Source of the DNA: Litorilituus lipolyticus
GTDB taxonomy: Bacteria; Pseudomonadota; Gammaproteobacteria; Enterobacterales; Alteromonadaceae
Assembly (NCBI RefSeq): GCF_006439335.1
Contig: NZ_SAWY01000036.1
Location: 62,356 to 126,355 of the forward strand
Direction of reading: 5' to 3'
DNA: 64,000 bases
Below are positions 24,179 to 33,849 of this stretch, piece after piece. Within the stretch, counting starts at the first letter, position 1. The number at the start of each line of letters is the position of its first letter. The position numbers were made by a program, and so were the translations under genes. The notes below the pieces were generated by a model. It did no database searches and was not told the DNA's origin. It was given only the letters and a program-made list of their open reading frames with translations.

Positions 24179-25771
24179 CTAAAAAATCCTTTTAAGTGGT
24201 GCTTGTATGATATCAGGAAATAAAAAATAACTAATAAATACACATAGCAAAGCTAGCAATAGCAAGTTAGAACCAATAAATATCAGAGTTTTTTTCCTGT
24301 GCCACTTTTGTAAACCTAAATTTTCATTAGCGGAAACTACACCAAATATAGGAACTCCCGTTATCTTTGTTAATTGGGATGTAGAAGTCGCTACAGGGGT
24401 TATTTGACTCATAACTAAAGATAGTGCGACACCAACACCAACACCAAGAACAGTTACCAAACCGAAGAAAATATAACGCGGTGGACCTGAAGGCTTTGTT
24501 GCCGCTCTTGGTGGATCTATCACTCTAAACTGAATTTTGTCAGTGGTTTCATCGGCTTGTTGAGCTAGTTGAGCAGTTTCTTTTCTTGATAGTAGTTCTT
24601 CATATTTACTTTTAGTTATCTCATAACCACGGTTAAGTGCGACAAGTTCAGCTTCTATTTCAGGTAAAGTATGAATCTTACTCTCTAGTTCAATAACACG
24701 TTGTCGATAATCGTCAGCCCTGACATTCAATGATGCTATATGGTTTTCCAATTGATTCACTTGTATTTGAACTTCTTGTATGACTGGATTTGCATTTAAA
24801 CGATTTAAATTATTAGGGTTACTATTATCTTGTGCTAAATACTTTTCAATTTCATTTGTACGTTGTTTTTTAAGGAGTTCGAGTCGGCGAGTGACTTCTC
24901 TTACATCAGGGTGTCTGTCGGTATAACGCAGCTTTAACATGTCGAGTTGAGCTTCGAGTTCGTTAATTCTTTCATCAAACGTGGTTTGAATTGAGTTGTT
25001 ATCTTTTATTTTATTATCACTGGTAGCTCTTGCTGTCGCAGAGATTGATTGTGAAAGTTGTTGTTTGGCTGAGTCCAACCTTGTTTTATTTTCTAATATT
25101 TCAAGCTCAATTGCTTTAAGTTGCTCTTTACTAGAATTTAATTTGTTGTAATAGCCACCAGATTGATTGGGTAAGATACCACTGTATTTTTGCTTAAAGC
25201 TGGTTAATCTTGATTCTGCTGCTGATAGACGTAATTCATAATCTTTTATTTGGGCGTTTAGGAATTTTTGAGCACTATCTGAGTCACTTCGTGTTTCACC
25301 TAAGGTATTTTCTATAAATACAGTTAGGGCTGATTGAACAATATTTTTAGCAACGTTTGGATCTTTGTCTTCAATAGATAGTGTGTATATATTTTCTCTA
25401 CCGCCTTTAGATATTTTCAGCTGATTTTTCAGGGCCTTTAAAATCGCCTCATACTCTTCAGAATTTGTTGCTTGGACATCTAAATCTGTCATACGAGAAA
25501 TTCGCTCTAAGTTTGGGCGACTTAGTAATGTTTTAATCATTAGTCGAATTTGTGTATTGGGATTATTTTCGACAGTAATGCCTTTTAGAAGAGGTCTTAA
25601 TAGTGATTGAGTATCTACATAAACCCTTGCTTCAGACTCGTATACATCTGGCATTGTTGCAACGAAATACCAGCCAACAGGACAAATAAGCCAGGTTGCT
25701 ATGATGATATAACGTCGTTTAAGCCAAATTCCTTTTAGATAATCGATTATCTCTTCGAGTATTTCTTGCAT
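24179..25771 (-). CDS. XrtA system polysaccharide chain-length determinant (Wzz-like)
   Basis: A 530-aa inner-membrane protein of the TIGR03007 type. It has an N-terminal helix (about residues 20-38, IIIATWLICPVGWYFVA), a large periplasmic region with long coiled coils (about 150-400), a proline-rich motif PPRAATKPSGPPR before a second helix (about 425-447), and a third helix near the C-terminus (about 495-515). It sets polymer length and activates the tyrosine kinase encoded next. It lacks a kinase domain of its own. It starts 76 bp after the export lipoprotein gene. Confidence 0.88.
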   Translation of the reverse strand: MQEILEEIIDYLKGIWLKRRYIIIATWLICPVGWYFVATMPDVYESEARVYVDTQSLLRPLLKGITVENNPNTQIRLMIKTLLSRPNLERISRMTDLDVQATNSEEYEAILKALKNQLKISKGGRENIYTLSIEDKDPNVAKNIVQSALTVFIENTLGETRSDSDSAQKFLNAQIKDYELRLSAAESRLTSFKQKYSGILPNQSGGYYNKLNSSKEQLKAIELEILENKTRLDSAKQQLSQSISATARATSDNKIKDNNSIQTTFDERINELEAQLDMLKLRYTDRHPDVREVTRRLELLKKQRTNEIEKYLAQDNSNPNNLNRLNANPVIQEVQIQVNQLENHIASLNVRADDYRQRVIELESKIHTLPEIEAELVALNRGYEITKSKYEELLSRKETAQLAQQADETTDKIQFRVIDPPRAATKPSGPPRYIFFGLVTVLGVGVGVALSLVMSQITPVATSTSQLTKITGVPIFGVVSANENLGLQKWHRKKTLIFIGSNLLLLALLCVFISYFLFPDIIQAPLKRIF

Positions 25772-25847
25772 TCCTAGTCTATAGCTCCTTTACATTTTTA
25801 TAGAAAGTTAAATACGGCTGTCCATTGCTTATTTTGATGCGCGAACC

Positions 25848-26486
25848 TTAAAACCATGCTTCTGGAATAATAATGATATCGCCCGGGAAAATATCCACAT
25901 TGGCTTTTATATTGCCTTCTTTTAATAATTCATCGATGGCTATCTCATATTGTTTTTGTTTGCCATTTTCAATACGAATTAATACGGCATCATCTCCATC
26001 GGCAAACTCAGTTAAGCCACCAACTTGGATCATTACATCAAGTAATGTCATGTATTGGGTATAGTTTATCGCTTGAGGTTGGGCAGCTTCCCCAATGACT
26101 CTGATTTGTTCGCTAAATGGGCCAACAAAGTTATTAACGGTCACTGTAACAACAGGGTCACGCAGGTAGGTAGCGAGAATTTTTTCGATTGAACGAGCAA
26201 GTTCGGTGGGGGTTTTTCCTGCAACAGGTATGTCTTCAACCAATGAGGTGGTTATCATGCCGTCTGGGCGGACAACAAAAGATCCCGAAACTTCTGGGTT
26301 ACGCCAAACAAATATATTAAGTACATCTCCTGCACCAATCAGGTATTTATATGAATTAATATTTTCTGCGTTTGACGGGTGTAATGTTGCTGTTGGCAAA
26401 GTGTTACTTGAGCTGCAGCCTGAAAGAAAATATGCACAAGCAGTAAAAGTGAGCACTTTGAGTACTTCGGTAAAACGTATATCCAT
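25848..26486 (-). CDS. XrtA system polysaccharide export lipoprotein (Wza-like)
   Basis: A 212-aa outer-membrane lipoprotein with lipobox YFLSGCSS, the lipidated cysteine near residue 24. The Poly_export domain begins YLIGAGDVLNIFVWRNPEVSG (about 47-70), followed by SLBB-like repeats (IRVIGEAAQPQAINY, LLDVMIQVGGLTEFA) and FPGDIIIIPE near the end. It would form or gate the periplasmic export channel for the polysaccharide. It heads the leftward export operon and is divergent from the initiating glycosyltransferase gene. Confidence 0.9.
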   Translation of the reverse strand: MDIRFTEVLKVLTFTACAYFLSGCSSSNTLPTATLHPSNAENINSYKYLIGAGDVLNIFVWRNPEVSGSFVVRPDGMITTSLVEDIPVAGKTPTELARSIEKILATYLRDPVVTVTVNNFVGPFSEQIRVIGEAAQPQAINYTQYMTLLDVMIQVGGLTEFADGDDAVLIRIENGKQKQYEIAIDELLKEGNIKANVDIFPGDIIIIPEAWF

Positions 26487-26586
26487 GGTTAATTACCTTC
26501 ATTACGTAAATTAGTTTTTTTGTTCAGTCTATAATTGTATTGCATTTTTAGTGTTTTTAACAAATTTAAAATTCACAAGTGTAAAA

Positions 26587-26642
26587 TTAACGTTAACATT
26601 CGTGACAATTTTGTTAGAATTGCCACTGCTTTGGTGAGTGGT
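26587..26642. promoter_or_regulatory. Dyads in the divergent promoter region of the exopolysaccharide operons
   Basis: The 219-bp gap between the export and initiating glycosyltransferase genes contains the perfect palindrome TTAACGTTAA (26587-26596) and a looser dyad CCACT-N9-AGTGG (26623-26641). This is where PrsR or another regulator would act on both operons. No sequence fitting a sigma-54 promoter (GG and GC ten bases apart in a TGGCAC/TTGC context) was found here by eye. Confidence 0.3.
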
Positions 26643-26705
26643 ATTGTTGAAAGCCAAGCTATCTAGTTGATTTTATGGATTATTGTCTGGAGGTTCTAGC
26701 ATTGT

Positions 26706-28109
26706 ATGTCTAGTTCTAAGTTTAGGGATTTATCAGCAGGAAGTAAGTCACTCATCTTAATTGAGCAAGTTTTATTTGCATGTGCACTTTTTTTAGCCGT
26801 ATATGTTAATAATGTGTTCAGTGTGACAAGCGTACAAGAAATGCCTAACAGTTTCTTGTTGTTATACGGTGTCATCTTCGCTTTAATCAATCAATTATCT
26901 TCATTGGCACTGGGGTTATATAACTCTAAGCTAAGAGAAAACTTCCGTGGTGTCTTTAGGCGGTTCTTGTTAAGTATTGCCGTTGCCTTTTTCTGTTCTA
27001 CCATTATCAACCCCTTTTATGGGCCATATGTTTTACCTATTGAAGTATTAGCGATAGCTGCTGTATTTAGTATGGGGCTTGTGAGCTTTTTTCGTTATTT
27101 CACCTTTAAAGTCAATTTTTTTGGGTTAAACAAAGCAAAGATTTTAGTACTTGGAGCAGGTGAGCGAGCCGCAATTATTGAGCGAAGAATGCGTCGAGAT
27201 GTTGACAGGCAAGACTTTTCTATTCATGGCTTTGTTCTAATGGATGGTGACTCTGAAGATGGTATTAAGTCAGAAACGAGAATTAAACTTGAAACCTCAT
27301 TAGTGAATTATGCTTTAGACCAAGAAATTGATGAAATTGTCGTGGCTAATGATGAAAGACGAAATAACTTACCGGTTGATGATTTATTTGCCTGTAAGAT
27401 CCGTGGTATTGAAATAACAGAGATTTTAGATTTTTTTGAGCGTGAAACGGGGCAAATTGCTGTTAACCTAATTTATCCAAGTTGGGTTATCTATTCTGAT
27501 GGTTTTGCGTCTAATAACCACTTACGAAATACCTTAGATTGGATCTTTAATGCCATCATGGCGGTGTCTTTATTGATACTGACCTGGCCCATTATGTTAT
27601 TGGCAATTCTATGTATTAAATACACTGAAGGATTCAAGGTACCTGTCTTCTATAAGCAAGAGCGAGTAGGCCTTGATGGTGACTCATTTGATATTATTAA
27701 GTTTCGCAGTATGCGTTTAGATGCTGAAAAAGATGGTGCCAAAATGGCGTGTGAGAATGATAATCGCATTACTAAAATTGGTCATTATTTACGAAAATAT
27801 CGCATAGATGAGTTACCGCAAATATATAATGTTCTACGAGGTGATATGGGATTTGTTGGTCCCCGCCCAGAGCGTCCTGAGTTTGTAAATAATTTAATTG
27901 CCAACTTACCTTATTACAATGAACGTCATAATGTTAAACCAGGGTTAACAGGGTGGGCACAACTTAAATACCCCTATGGTGCGACAGAAAAAGACTCTCT
28001 AGAAAAATTAAAATATGATCTTTATTACATAAAGCATCGAGGATTTTTATTAGACCTACTTATTTTAATCAGAACGGTAGAAATCGTGTTATTTGGTAAA
28101 GGTAGGTAA
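26706..28109 (+). CDS. XrtA system initiating glycosyltransferase (polyprenyl glycosylphosphotransferase)
   Basis: A 467-aa membrane enzyme of the TIGR03013 type. It has four N-terminal helices (about residues 15-130), a nucleotide-binding-like middle (ILVLGAGERAA near 147), one more helix (about 275-300), and a bacterial sugar-transferase domain: KQERVGLDGDSFDIIKFRSM, RKYRIDELPQIYNVLRGDM and FVGPRPERPEF. It transfers the first sugar phosphate to undecaprenyl phosphate to start the repeat unit. It opens the 25-kb rightward operon. Confidence 0.9.
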   Translation: MSSSKFRDLSAGSKSLILIEQVLFACALFLAVYVNNVFSVTSVQEMPNSFLLLYGVIFALINQLSSLALGLYNSKLRENFRGVFRRFLLSIAVAFFCSTIINPFYGPYVLPIEVLAIAAVFSMGLVSFFRYFTFKVNFFGLNKAKILVLGAGERAAIIERRMRRDVDRQDFSIHGFVLMDGDSEDGIKSETRIKLETSLVNYALDQEIDEIVVANDERRNNLPVDDLFACKIRGIEITEILDFFERETGQIAVNLIYPSWVIYSDGFASNNHLRNTLDWIFNAIMAVSLLILTWPIMLLAILCIKYTEGFKVPVFYKQERVGLDGDSFDIIKFRSMRLDAEKDGAKMACENDNRITKIGHYLRKYRIDELPQIYNVLRGDMGFVGPRPERPEFVNNLIANLPYYNERHNVKPGLTGWAQLKYPYGATEKDSLEKLKYDLYYIKHRGFLLDLLILIRTVEIVLFGKGR

Positions 28110-28110
28110 C

Positions 28111-28962
28111 ATGAATCAGCCTGAAAAATTGCAGAATAAGCAAGTGATGACTGTTGATGTTGAAGACTATTTTCATGTTTCAGCTTTTGAAAATACCATA
28201 GCCAAAGCAGACTGGAATCAGTTGGAATTACGTGTTGAATCAAATGTGTATCGTTTACTGGAACTTTTTGAACAACACAATGCTAAAGGAACTTTTTTTA
28301 CCTTAGGTTGGGTTGCAGAACATTGCCCTAGATTGGTAAAAGCAATCGTTGAGCAGGGTCATGAATTAGCGAGTCATGGTTATGCCCACCAACGAGTAAG
28401 CCAAATGACTGCTGAGCAGTTTAAGCAAGATGTTGAGTTAAGTAAAAAATTGCTCGAAGATGCCTCAGGCCAAGCTATTGTAGGTTATAGAGCACCAAGC
28501 TTTTCAATAAATGATGATAATGTTTGGGCCTATGATGTGCTAGCTGAATTAGGGTTTGAGTACAGCTCAAGTACCTATCCGATAGAACATGATTTATATG
28601 GAGTGCCAGAGTGGCCTCGATTTAGTTATCAACGCCCAGAAGGGATTTTAGAGATCCCGATTCCTACTGTTAGAAAAAATAATAAAAACATTGGCATTGG
28701 TGGCGGTGGTTATTTTCGTCTTTATCCTTATTGGTTGTCTAAAAAGCGTATTGATAATTTCATAAATAGCGAGCAGCAACCCTATAATTTTTATTTTCAT
28801 CCGTGGGAAATAGATCCTCATCAACCACGTATTGAAGGAGCCTCAATTAAATCTAAATTAAGGCACTATTTAAACTTATCAAAAATGGAAGCAAAGATAA
28901 CAAACCTACTAGTGGATTATCAGTGGGACACCATGAAAAATATATATCTAGCGAAAAAATAA
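28111..28962 (+). CDS. XrtA system polysaccharide deacetylase
   Basis: A 283-aa NodB-type deacetylase of the TIGR03006 type with the C-terminal DUF3473 extension. Visible are TVDVEDYFHVSAFE (metal-binding Asp and substrate face), GWVAEHCPRLV, HELASHGYAHQRV with the metal-binding histidines, YRAPSFS, and FYFHPWEID at the end. The ATG at 28111, one base after the preceding stop, is chosen over a GTG further upstream because AGGT precedes it and the protein then begins as usual. It should remove N- or O-acetyl groups from the lipid-linked or finished polymer. Confidence 0.88.
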   Translation: MNQPEKLQNKQVMTVDVEDYFHVSAFENTIAKADWNQLELRVESNVYRLLELFEQHNAKGTFFTLGWVAEHCPRLVKAIVEQGHELASHGYAHQRVSQMTAEQFKQDVELSKKLLEDASGQAIVGYRAPSFSINDDNVWAYDVLAELGFEYSSSTYPIEHDLYGVPEWPRFSYQRPEGILEIPIPTVRKNNKNIGIGGGGYFRLYPYWLSKKRIDNFINSEQQPYNFYFHPWEIDPHQPRIEGASIKSKLRHYLNLSKMEAKITNLLVDYQWDTMKNIYLAKK

Positions 28963-29004
28963 CGCATTAATAGTATTTAACAACGACTAGTAGAGAATGG
29001 AAAC

Positions 29005-30051
29005 TTGAATAATCAGTGTGAAATAAAAACTTTATCGACACAAAAGTACAGTCTATGGGATGACTTTGTCAGAAACCATGATAGTGGCAGCTTCTTTCAT
29101 TTAAGTGGTTGGAAAACGGTAATTGAAAGATCTTTTAACCACCGCTGTTTTTATTTGTATGCTGAACAAGATGGAAATATTTGTGGCATTTTACCACTTG
29201 TTGAAGTTAAAAGTGCTTTGTTTGGTCATGCACTCATATCTACGCCTTTCTGTGTCTATGGTGGTGCTATTGCTCATACAGAGGAAGCATTAAAACGGTT
29301 AGAGCAAAAAGCGTGTGAGCTAGCAGAACAGCTTAATGTTGACTATTTAGAGTTAAGATATAAAACCAAGCAAAATTCCTCACTATTATTGAAACAAGCT
29401 CACAGTACTTTTGGTTGTGAAATAGCGAGTACTCCAGAAGATATTTTAAAAAATATTCGTAAAAAGCAACGTGCTGTGATCAGGCACTCATTGAAAAATG
29501 AACTCCATTACAATATTACTCAAGATAAAACGTCTTTAGATGAGTTTTATCATTTATTATCAATTAGCTATAGAAACCTTGGTACGCCAGTTTTTAGTAA
29601 GAGTTACTTTGAAAATTTGATGGATGTTTTCGCAAGTGAAATTGATATTTCGGTTATTACCGATGGTGAAAATAAGCTATCAAGCGCAGTGATGAGTTTT
29701 TATTTTAATGAGCAGGTTTTACCGTACTACGGTGGTGGCAATGATAATGCTCGCGCACTGAAAAGTGCTGACTTTATGTACTATCAAGTATTATGTCATG
29801 CAAGCCGTAAAGGTTGTACTTGGTTTGATTTTGGTCGTAGTAAAAATGACAGTGGTCCCTATAAATATAAGAAAAACTGGGGAATGGAACCACAACCATT
29901 GTTTTATTATTATCATTTAGTTAAAGCTGACTCACTACCTAATTTGAGTCCAAATAATCCTAAGTACAAATACTTTATTCGTTTGTGGCAAAAGCTGCCT
30001 CTTAGTGTCAGCCAGTTTATTGGCCCTTATTTGTCTAAGTATTTAGGGTAA
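29005..30051 (+). CDS. FemAB family XrtA/PEP-CTERM system-associated protein
   Basis: A 348-aa GNAT-fold protein of the TIGR03019 type (FemAB-like). Visible are SFFHLSGWKTVIERSF, a first acyltransferase-like half, RKKQRAVIRHSLKN, and the second half with VMSFYFNEQVLPYYGGG and WFDFGRSKNDSGPYKYKKNWG. FemAB proteins transfer amino acids from aminoacyl-tRNA to amino groups. In XrtA loci the acceptor is unknown; together with the deacetylases it could aminoacylate freed amino sugars. The start is a TTG (29005), since no ATG lies near and homology reaches to it. Confidence 0.85.
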   Translation: MNNQCEIKTLSTQKYSLWDDFVRNHDSGSFFHLSGWKTVIERSFNHRCFYLYAEQDGNICGILPLVEVKSALFGHALISTPFCVYGGAIAHTEEALKRLEQKACELAEQLNVDYLELRYKTKQNSSLLLKQAHSTFGCEIASTPEDILKNIRKKQRAVIRHSLKNELHYNITQDKTSLDEFYHLLSISYRNLGTPVFSKSYFENLMDVFASEIDISVITDGENKLSSAVMSFYFNEQVLPYYGGGNDNARALKSADFMYYQVLCHASRKGCTWFDFGRSKNDSGPYKYKKNWGMEPQPLFYYYHLVKADSLPNLSPNNPKYKYFIRLWQKLPLSVSQFIGPYLSKYLG

Positions 30052-30055
30052 TAAA

Positions 30056-31309
30056 ATGGAACCGAATAGTACTCAAAAAGAGCCGTTATTATTTTTATGT
30101 CATCGTATTCCTTTTCCTCCTAATAAAGGCGATAAGATTCGTTCATTTAATATTTTGAAAAAATTAAATGAAAAATATGAAGTACATCTAGGTTGTTTCA
30201 TCGATGACCCGTTTGATAAGCAGTATGTGAACACGTTAGAGAAATATTGCGCTTCGCTGTTTTATTTAGATCAGCACAAAACATTAGCAAAGCTAAAAGG
30301 GCTAAGGGCTTTTTTAACAGGGAAACCCATTACGTTGCCTTATTATTTTGATAAACGTATGTCTCAATGGGTTAATAGAACCATTTCACAGCATACTATT
30401 CGAAAATTATTTGTTTATTCCTCATCAATGGCTCAATACGTAGAGTCTGATGATTTTAAACAGTTAAGTAGCTGTGAACGCATTATCGACTTTGTTGATG
30501 TAGATTCCGATAAGTGGCGACAATACGCACAGAAGAAAACAGGAATTGCTAAGTGGGTTTATGAACGGGAATATCAACTACTTGCTCAGTATGAAGACGC
30601 TGTTTGCGCTAAATTTGATCATAGTTTGTTTGTTTCTCCTGATGAAGCATCCCTTTTTTTACAGCGCCAACCCATAAATCAACAAGGAAAAGTCCATGGA
30701 TTACTCAACGGTGTTGATATAGATTTCTTTGAGCCCAACAGTGCATTTGCTGATGAAGCATTATTACCTAACACTCCCTATATTGTTTTTACTGGTGCTA
30801 TGGATTATTGGGCAAATGTTGATGCCGTTTTGTGGTTTGTTAACTATGTTTGGCCAATCATTTTGCATAATAATCCGCATGCTTTGTTTGCGATTGTTGG
30901 CGGTAATCCCAGTGCAGAAATACAAGCACTAGCTAAATTGCAAGGTGTTGTTGTAACAGGTCGCGTACATGATATTAGACCTTTTATCAAACAAGCCTGT
31001 TGTGTTATTGCCCCCTTACAAATTGCCCGAGGCATTCAAAATAAAGTACTTGAAGCAATGTCATTAAACCGACCTGTTGTAGTGTCAACTATGGCTATGG
31101 AAGGTATTAATGCGCAAAGTGATGATGGTGTTGTTATCACTGATGATAAAGAAGAATTTGCTCAAGCTTGTCTTGATTATTTACTGGAAAGTAATGCTAA
31201 TGAAAGAGCTATTTATAATAGAGAATGGGTTATTGAGCACTTTACTTGGCAGCAAACGCTTAAGCCTTTAGATAAGCTTTTTTCTCTGGAACAGGAGGTA
31301 AGCTCATGA
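30056..31309 (+). CDS. XrtA/PEP-CTERM system glycosyltransferase (TIGR03087 type)
   Basis: A 417-aa GT4-like glycosyltransferase with the typical N-terminus LFLCHRIPFPPNKGDKIRSF and a C-terminal Rossmann half with IVFTGAMDYWANVDAVLWF, VVTGRVHDIRPF and APLQIARGIQNKVLEAMSL (donor-binding region). It adds a sugar to the lipid-linked repeat unit on the cytoplasmic side. It starts 4 bp after the FemAB gene and its stop overlaps the exosortase start. Confidence 0.87.
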   Translation: MEPNSTQKEPLLFLCHRIPFPPNKGDKIRSFNILKKLNEKYEVHLGCFIDDPFDKQYVNTLEKYCASLFYLDQHKTLAKLKGLRAFLTGKPITLPYYFDKRMSQWVNRTISQHTIRKLFVYSSSMAQYVESDDFKQLSSCERIIDFVDVDSDKWRQYAQKKTGIAKWVYEREYQLLAQYEDAVCAKFDHSLFVSPDEASLFLQRQPINQQGKVHGLLNGVDIDFFEPNSAFADEALLPNTPYIVFTGAMDYWANVDAVLWFVNYVWPIILHNNPHALFAIVGGNPSAEIQALAKLQGVVVTGRVHDIRPFIKQACCVIAPLQIARGIQNKVLEAMSLNRPVVVSTMAMEGINAQSDDGVVITDDKEEFAQACLDYLLESNANERAIYNREWVIEHFTWQQTLKPLDKLFSLEQEVSS

Positions 31310-32745
31310 CGGCAGGGATCACTGTAAACCATAAGCGCTTTTTTGCTGTTGCCAGTGTTTTATTGCTGGTGTGGTTAGGTTTATATAAAGATGCCTTAAT
31401 AGCAATGGAGTCAATTTGGTCACGCTCAGATACGTTTGCCCATGGTTACTTTATTTTTCCTATATCTTTTTGGTTATTTTGGCGAGATAGAGAGGCACTG
31501 TTACAGGCACAGTTTAAACAAAGCTGGTTGCCATTACCCTTTTTAATTGGGGCTTTAACGCTTGGTGTATTCTCCTATGCTGCGGATATCAGTGTATTAA
31601 GTCAATTGTCGGCAATTGCTTCATTAATTACATTAGTATGGTTATTGATAGGTAATAAGCTGGCGTGGCGATATAAATTTCCATTAGCATTTCTATTATT
31701 CTCCGTTCCTATGGGAGAAAGTTTGATCCCATGGCTGCAAGACGTTACCGCATGGTTTACGGTCGCATTTTTAAAAATGAATGGTATTCCTGTTTTTAGG
31801 GATGGTTTATATATACAAGTACCTACAGGCATGTTTGAAGTTGCTGTAGCATGTTCAGGCATAAGGTATTTAATTGCCTCGGTTGCTGTAGGCACTTTAT
31901 ATGCGTATTTAACCTACAACAAGCCTTACAAACAGTGGCTATTTGTTTCGTTTGCTATTGTTTTACCTATACTTGCAAATGGTATAAGAGCCTACGGCAT
32001 AGTCGCCATTGCTTATTATTCCGATATGAAATATGCCACAGGCGCAGATCATTTAGTTTACGGCTGGGTCTTCTTTGGCGTTGTTATTATGATCATGTTT
32101 TGGATTGGCGGCTTTTTTGCTGATAGTGAGCAATCAAAAGAAAAATTTTCCGTTAATCAGCAAGGACAGGTGCAATACTTGCCCCTTGCCGTGGCTTTGT
32201 TAGCTTTGTTCGGTAGCTACATATTACTAAAAGCAATTCCTGTGGTTGAACTACCTAGCAAGCAATCGGTTAGCAAAGAAAAGCTTGCTTCTACTTGGGG
32301 GATTAAATTTGAAGATCCTCTGCAAATGAGTCATATAAAAACTCAAAAACTTGAAATATATCGTGCTGAATACGCTAATAAACAAACCAAAGGCGAATTA
32401 ATAACGTGGCAAAATGTGACTCATAATCCTGAGCAATGGACAGAAGTTGCGAATGAAGAAGTCGAAATAGCTAATAACCCTGCCAAATTGGTGCATTTAC
32501 GTAGTATTAATGGCGATGCGAGAAGCTATTTGTATCAATACAAAATTGGTGACTTTTACACTTTCAGTAAACGTATGGCGAAACTTATGCAAGCGTGGAA
32601 TAGTTTATCTCGTCGATCAGATTACAGTGAGATAAGGGCAATATCGGTTGCTGATGCTCATAGTAATGATGTAGCTAAAGCGCTTTTGATACGTGCTTTT
32701 ACTAAGGCTCAAGCACAAGGAGGAGCTTTTGGCCATACCGAGTAA
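31306..32745 (+). CDS. xrtA: Exosortase A, with C-terminal EpsI domain
   Basis: A 479-aa inner-membrane protein with about eight to nine helices. The exosortase signature is complete: Cys183 in VACSGIRYL, Arg228 in LANGIRAYG and His249 in TGADHLVYG. Residues about 310-479 form a periplasmic EpsI (DUF3485) domain, the fused form usual for exosortase A. It cleaves the C-terminal PEP-CTERM tail of exported proteins and probably links them to the polysaccharide or a lipid. No PEP-CTERM protein is encoded in the window, so the substrates lie elsewhere. It overlaps the genes on both sides. Confidence 0.95.
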   Translation: MTAGITVNHKRFFAVASVLLLVWLGLYKDALIAMESIWSRSDTFAHGYFIFPISFWLFWRDREALLQAQFKQSWLPLPFLIGALTLGVFSYAADISVLSQLSAIASLITLVWLLIGNKLAWRYKFPLAFLLFSVPMGESLIPWLQDVTAWFTVAFLKMNGIPVFRDGLYIQVPTGMFEVAVACSGIRYLIASVAVGTLYAYLTYNKPYKQWLFVSFAIVLPILANGIRAYGIVAIAYYSDMKYATGADHLVYGWVFFGVVIMIMFWIGGFFADSEQSKEKFSVNQQGQVQYLPLAVALLALFGSYILLKAIPVVELPSKQSVSKEKLASTWGIKFEDPLQMSHIKTQKLEIYRAEYANKQTKGELITWQNVTHNPEQWTEVANEEVEIANNPAKLVHLRSINGDARSYLYQYKIGDFYTFSKRMAKLMQAWNSLSRRSDYSEIRAISVADAHSNDVAKALLIRAFTKAQAQGGAFGHTE

Positions 32746-33841
32746 TCAATTACCCGTTATTGTTCACCTCATCTATCGTCTTGATATTGGTGGATTAGAA
32801 CGAGTTATGTTGAATTGCATCAATAAGTTAGCTGGTGAGCCATATAAACACGTCATTATTTCACTAACAGATGCCAATCACTTTGCTCAAGACCAAGAGT
32901 CTCCCCTTGAAGTGTTTTGTTTAAACAAAAAACAAGGTAATGATTTTAGTGTGCATTTTAAGTTATTTAAGCTGTTAAAACAGATTCAGCCACATATTTT
33001 ACATAGCTATAATCTATCGACTATTGAATATCACCCAATTGCTTGGCTTGCTGGTGTTCCAGGGCATATACATGCTGAGCATGGTCGTGATATCGCTGAT
33101 CCGCAAGGACTTAATAAAAAGCATAATTTTTTGAGAAAGCTGATGGCTTACTTCATTCAGCGCTATATATGTGTAAGCGAAGATCTTTTTCAGTGGTTGA
33201 TATCTACGGTAGGTATACCTCAAAACAAAGCATTATTAATTCAAAATGGTATCGATACAGAGCAATTTAATTTAGCTAAAAAAGATAGTGATAGTATTCG
33301 GTTGGCTATTGTGGCACGTATTTCACCTGTAAAAGATCACTATAATTTATTAAAAGCTCTGGTCATCCTGCAAGGGAAAGTAGGCCTGCAAGATATGCCA
33401 CAAGTTTCTGTTGTTGGCGATGGAACACAAAAAGCAGAATTAGAAAAATTTTGTCAATCAAATAAATTAACTAGCGTAAACTTTTTAGGTGCGAGAGATG
33501 ATATTGCGCAAATAATATCAGAGACAGATATTTTTGTTTTATCTTCACTAGCAGAAGGAATACCTATGACGATACTTGAAGCTATGTCAGGAAAAACTGC
33601 TGTAGTATCGACGGCAGTTGGTGGTATTCCTGAGGTAATTACTGATGGTGTTGAAGGCTTCTTAGTTGAGAAAAGTAACCCTGAGGCGTTGGCTAGTGCC
33701 ATTAAAAAGTATTTAGATGAGCCTGAGTTAATCGCAAAACACGGTGAAAAAGGCCGAGAACGTATATTAAATCACTTCAATGAAAAAAATATGGTGCAGG
33801 CATACTTGAATGAGTATAACGCGCTGATAGGTAAAGGATAA
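32729..33841 (+). CDS. XrtA/PEP-CTERM system glycosyltransferase (TIGR03088 type)
   Basis: A 370-aa GT4 enzyme. VIVHLIYRLDIGGLERVMLN near the start is typical of the family, HAEHGRD and ICVSEDL follow, and the C-terminal half has LAIVARISPVKDH, FLGARDDI and FVLSSLAEGIPMTILEAMS (donor-binding Glu). The start is TTG 32729: AAGGAGG lies 5-6 bases upstream and the protein then begins where the family does. It overlaps the end of xrtA by 17 bases. Confidence 0.88.
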   Translation: MAIPSNQLPVIVHLIYRLDIGGLERVMLNCINKLAGEPYKHVIISLTDANHFAQDQESPLEVFCLNKKQGNDFSVHFKLFKLLKQIQPHILHSYNLSTIEYHPIAWLAGVPGHIHAEHGRDIADPQGLNKKHNFLRKLMAYFIQRYICVSEDLFQWLISTVGIPQNKALLIQNGIDTEQFNLAKKDSDSIRLAIVARISPVKDHYNLLKALVILQGKVGLQDMPQVSVVGDGTQKAELEKFCQSNKLTSVNFLGARDDIAQIISETDIFVLSSLAEGIPMTILEAMSGKTAVVSTAVGGIPEVITDGVEGFLVEKSNPEALASAIKKYLDEPELIAKHGEKGRERILNHFNEKNMVQAYLNEYNALIGKG

Positions 33842-33849
33842 TCTAGAAT

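Noticed and set aside
26623-26665. JUMPstart/RfaH leader of the polysaccharide operon
   Set aside because: CACTGCTTTGGT resembles the first part of JUMPstart, but the ops core (GGCGGTAGC) is absent and the rest does not match.
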